DNA of 64,000 nucleotides from Apostichopus japonicus (Eukaryota; Echinodermata; Holothuroidea; Aspidochirotida; Stichopodidae). Shown here one piece after another: positions 62,724-64,000 of the stretch (position 1 is its first letter; every line of letters starts with the position of its first letter). Location of the stretch: assembly GCF_037975245.1 (NCBI RefSeq), contig NC_092573.1, positions 13,104,001-13,168,000 of the forward strand. The letters run 5' to 3'. The position numbers and the translations under genes are program-made. The notes below the pieces were generated by a model. It was not told where the DNA came from and ran no database searches. It saw only the letters and a list, made by a program, of their open reading frames with translations.

Positions 62724-64000
62724 TCTTCAATTTTATAATATAATTATATAAATTAATTATTGCCTTTTTTATTCGTCTTTTTCTCGCTTAGTTATCGCAT
62801 TTTATTCAAGGTTAAATATATGCTCATGTCTGCCTAGGTTCGACTCCCCGCCGAAGCAATATTTTATTTTATTTTTTTATTATTATTATTAATATTTGGG
62901 GTGTTGTTAATATCTGCATGTCTATGCATGGTGTTTTAAGTTTGTTTCGCTTTGTTTGTCTGTTTTTTTGTTTGTTTTTTTAGGGGGAGGGGGGTGTTTG
63001 TCTCTATTTTGGTATTTTGTTTCGCGTAAACAAAGTAGGTCATTGCAATAATTTTTGCACAACTTGTCAATAGAAACCGATTCGGAACTTAAGACCTGAG
63101 TGGTAAATTTGATTTCTGTCTCGCTCGTCGCCTTTCACTGGAAATTTGAATGAAAGTATTCATAAGGACGAAAACTGTACCTGCAAAAAGAAATGCTTCT
63201 TTTGTACAGTGTAAGGCCACCGCGACATCTTTTCTGACAAGCTTGATGATATTTGTTCTTCGGGAATGTTGTGTCATTACTTAGCCTTTATATTATAAAC
63301 AGTTAAGTGTGGAAACAGCTATGCTCCTGTTAGAACAACTTAACATTTCTTAAATGCTGATTTACTGAGACAGGCGTTTGAAAGACAGTGTGATACAAAC
63401 AGGTACGGTAACGTCATAAACAATGCCACGAGCTCTCCGTGCATTAAAAACGATCGAAATGTGCGGTATTCATGACGGTACACAAAGCAGATAATGCGGA
63501 TACAGCAGACATAGCCGAGAATAAAATCTAGTAGCGTGGAGGATTCAATTATGACATACTAGGACTTTCTACTGGTAAACTTTACTCATTGTCGAATAAA
63601 TCTATATCTAATTTCTAGCTTTTGCTCTGTGTTTAACGTATTATGACCAAAACAAATATGAAGTTCACGACAATTCCATCGGACTTGTATATTCGTTTAA
63701 AAATAGCTCCGTTTCGAATCTAACGCTCCATTGCTATGGTAACATGGTGAATAATAGCCCTGCCGCTAATGGATATGTAGAAGATGACCATCGGTGGCGC
63801 TCTCAACTTCTCGTGCCACGTCTGGCACCTATACAAGAAGTAACCGACATATTACTGGCGCAATCCCGACCGAACATATTTTAACTCTCCTCAGACAGAC
63901 TTTTCTACACTGATCCCAGAAAGCATTAAGTGCCGTCAAAATGCCTCAGTTGCCAATAGGTACATGTCCATGACGTAACACTGTTCTCGTTGTGCAGAAA
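62724..64000 (+). repeat. Array unit 21, cut by window edge
   Basis: Offsets 1-1277 only. One private substitution, G>A at 63370. Confidence 0.97.

Larger units (their letters stand above)
1..64000. repeat. Macrosatellite array, ~3,266-bp unit, head to tail
   Basis: Unit starts are seen at 1, 3269, 6535, 9814, 13082, 16348, 19616, 22882, 26147, 29413, 32680, (gap), 36582, 39849, 43117, 46394, 49660, 52926, 56192, 59458 and 62724, all in the same orientation. Unit lengths are 3268, 3266, 3279, 3268, 3266, 3268, 3266, 3265, 3266, 3267, then 3267, 3268, 3277 and five of exactly 3266. The phase is arbitrary. The array runs through both window edges. No known multicopy gene (5S, snRNA, histone, rDNA) was recognised in the unit, so it is a non-genic or ncRNA-bearing macrosatellite. 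Confidence 0.98.

Noticed and set aside
1-64000. CRISPR array or prokaryotic system
   Set aside because: The 3.27-kb period has no spacer/repeat organisation, and there are no prokaryotic genes, operons or ribosome-binding patterns.

Overview
The whole 64 kb window is one head-to-tail tandem array (a macrosatellite) with a repeat unit of about 3,266 bp. Taking base 1 as an arbitrary phase, it holds 18 complete units, two units broken by a 100-N assembly gap (33439-33538), and one unit cut off by the right edge. Neither end of the array is in view, so the real array is longer. No protein-coding gene, rRNA, canonical tRNA, spliceosomal snRNA or histone gene was recognised. The ORFs are short, lack recognisable motifs, recur only because the unit recurs, and in several cases change length with homopolymer slippage.

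The DNA is eukaryotic and probably metazoan. Evidence: a multi-kilobase satellite, a MITE-like element with TA target duplication, RNA polymerase III promoter-like boxes, (TTA)n and poly-T tracts, and a 100-N scaffold gap. The species cannot be named from the sequence; a marine invertebrate is only a guess.

Map of one unit (offsets as in unit 1): 1-180 is AT-rich with a tRNA-like relic (63-135) carrying a perfect B box (114-124) and followed by TTTT. 226-275 is a T-rich tract running into a G5-A-G6 block. 451-487 is a hairpin. 1070-1105 holds a CTCF-core-like motif next to a small hairpin. 1681-1814 is a CpG-dense alternating purine/pyrimidine block. 1940-2138 is a 199-bp MITE-like element with about 27-bp terminal inverted repeats between TA dinucleotides. 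2574-2600 is an inverted repeat. 2769-2811 is a (T)n-CG tract that is the fastest-changing part of the unit. 3114-3251 is a compact multi-helix fold closed by a long stem, followed by TTTT; it is the best candidate for a functional non-coding RNA.

Units are almost identical. The substitutions noticed are 6710 G>T, 29287 G>C and 63370 G>A. Every departure from 3,266 bp is explained by a few listed indels: T-tract changes, a 13-bp duplication in unit 3, and an extra T-block in unit 15. Single-base indels cluster in the two units right of the gap, which points to consensus errors. Such uniformity implies very recent amplification or continuing homogenisation, and it means the window offers no internal covariation or codon evidence to test the candidate RNA or ORFs.
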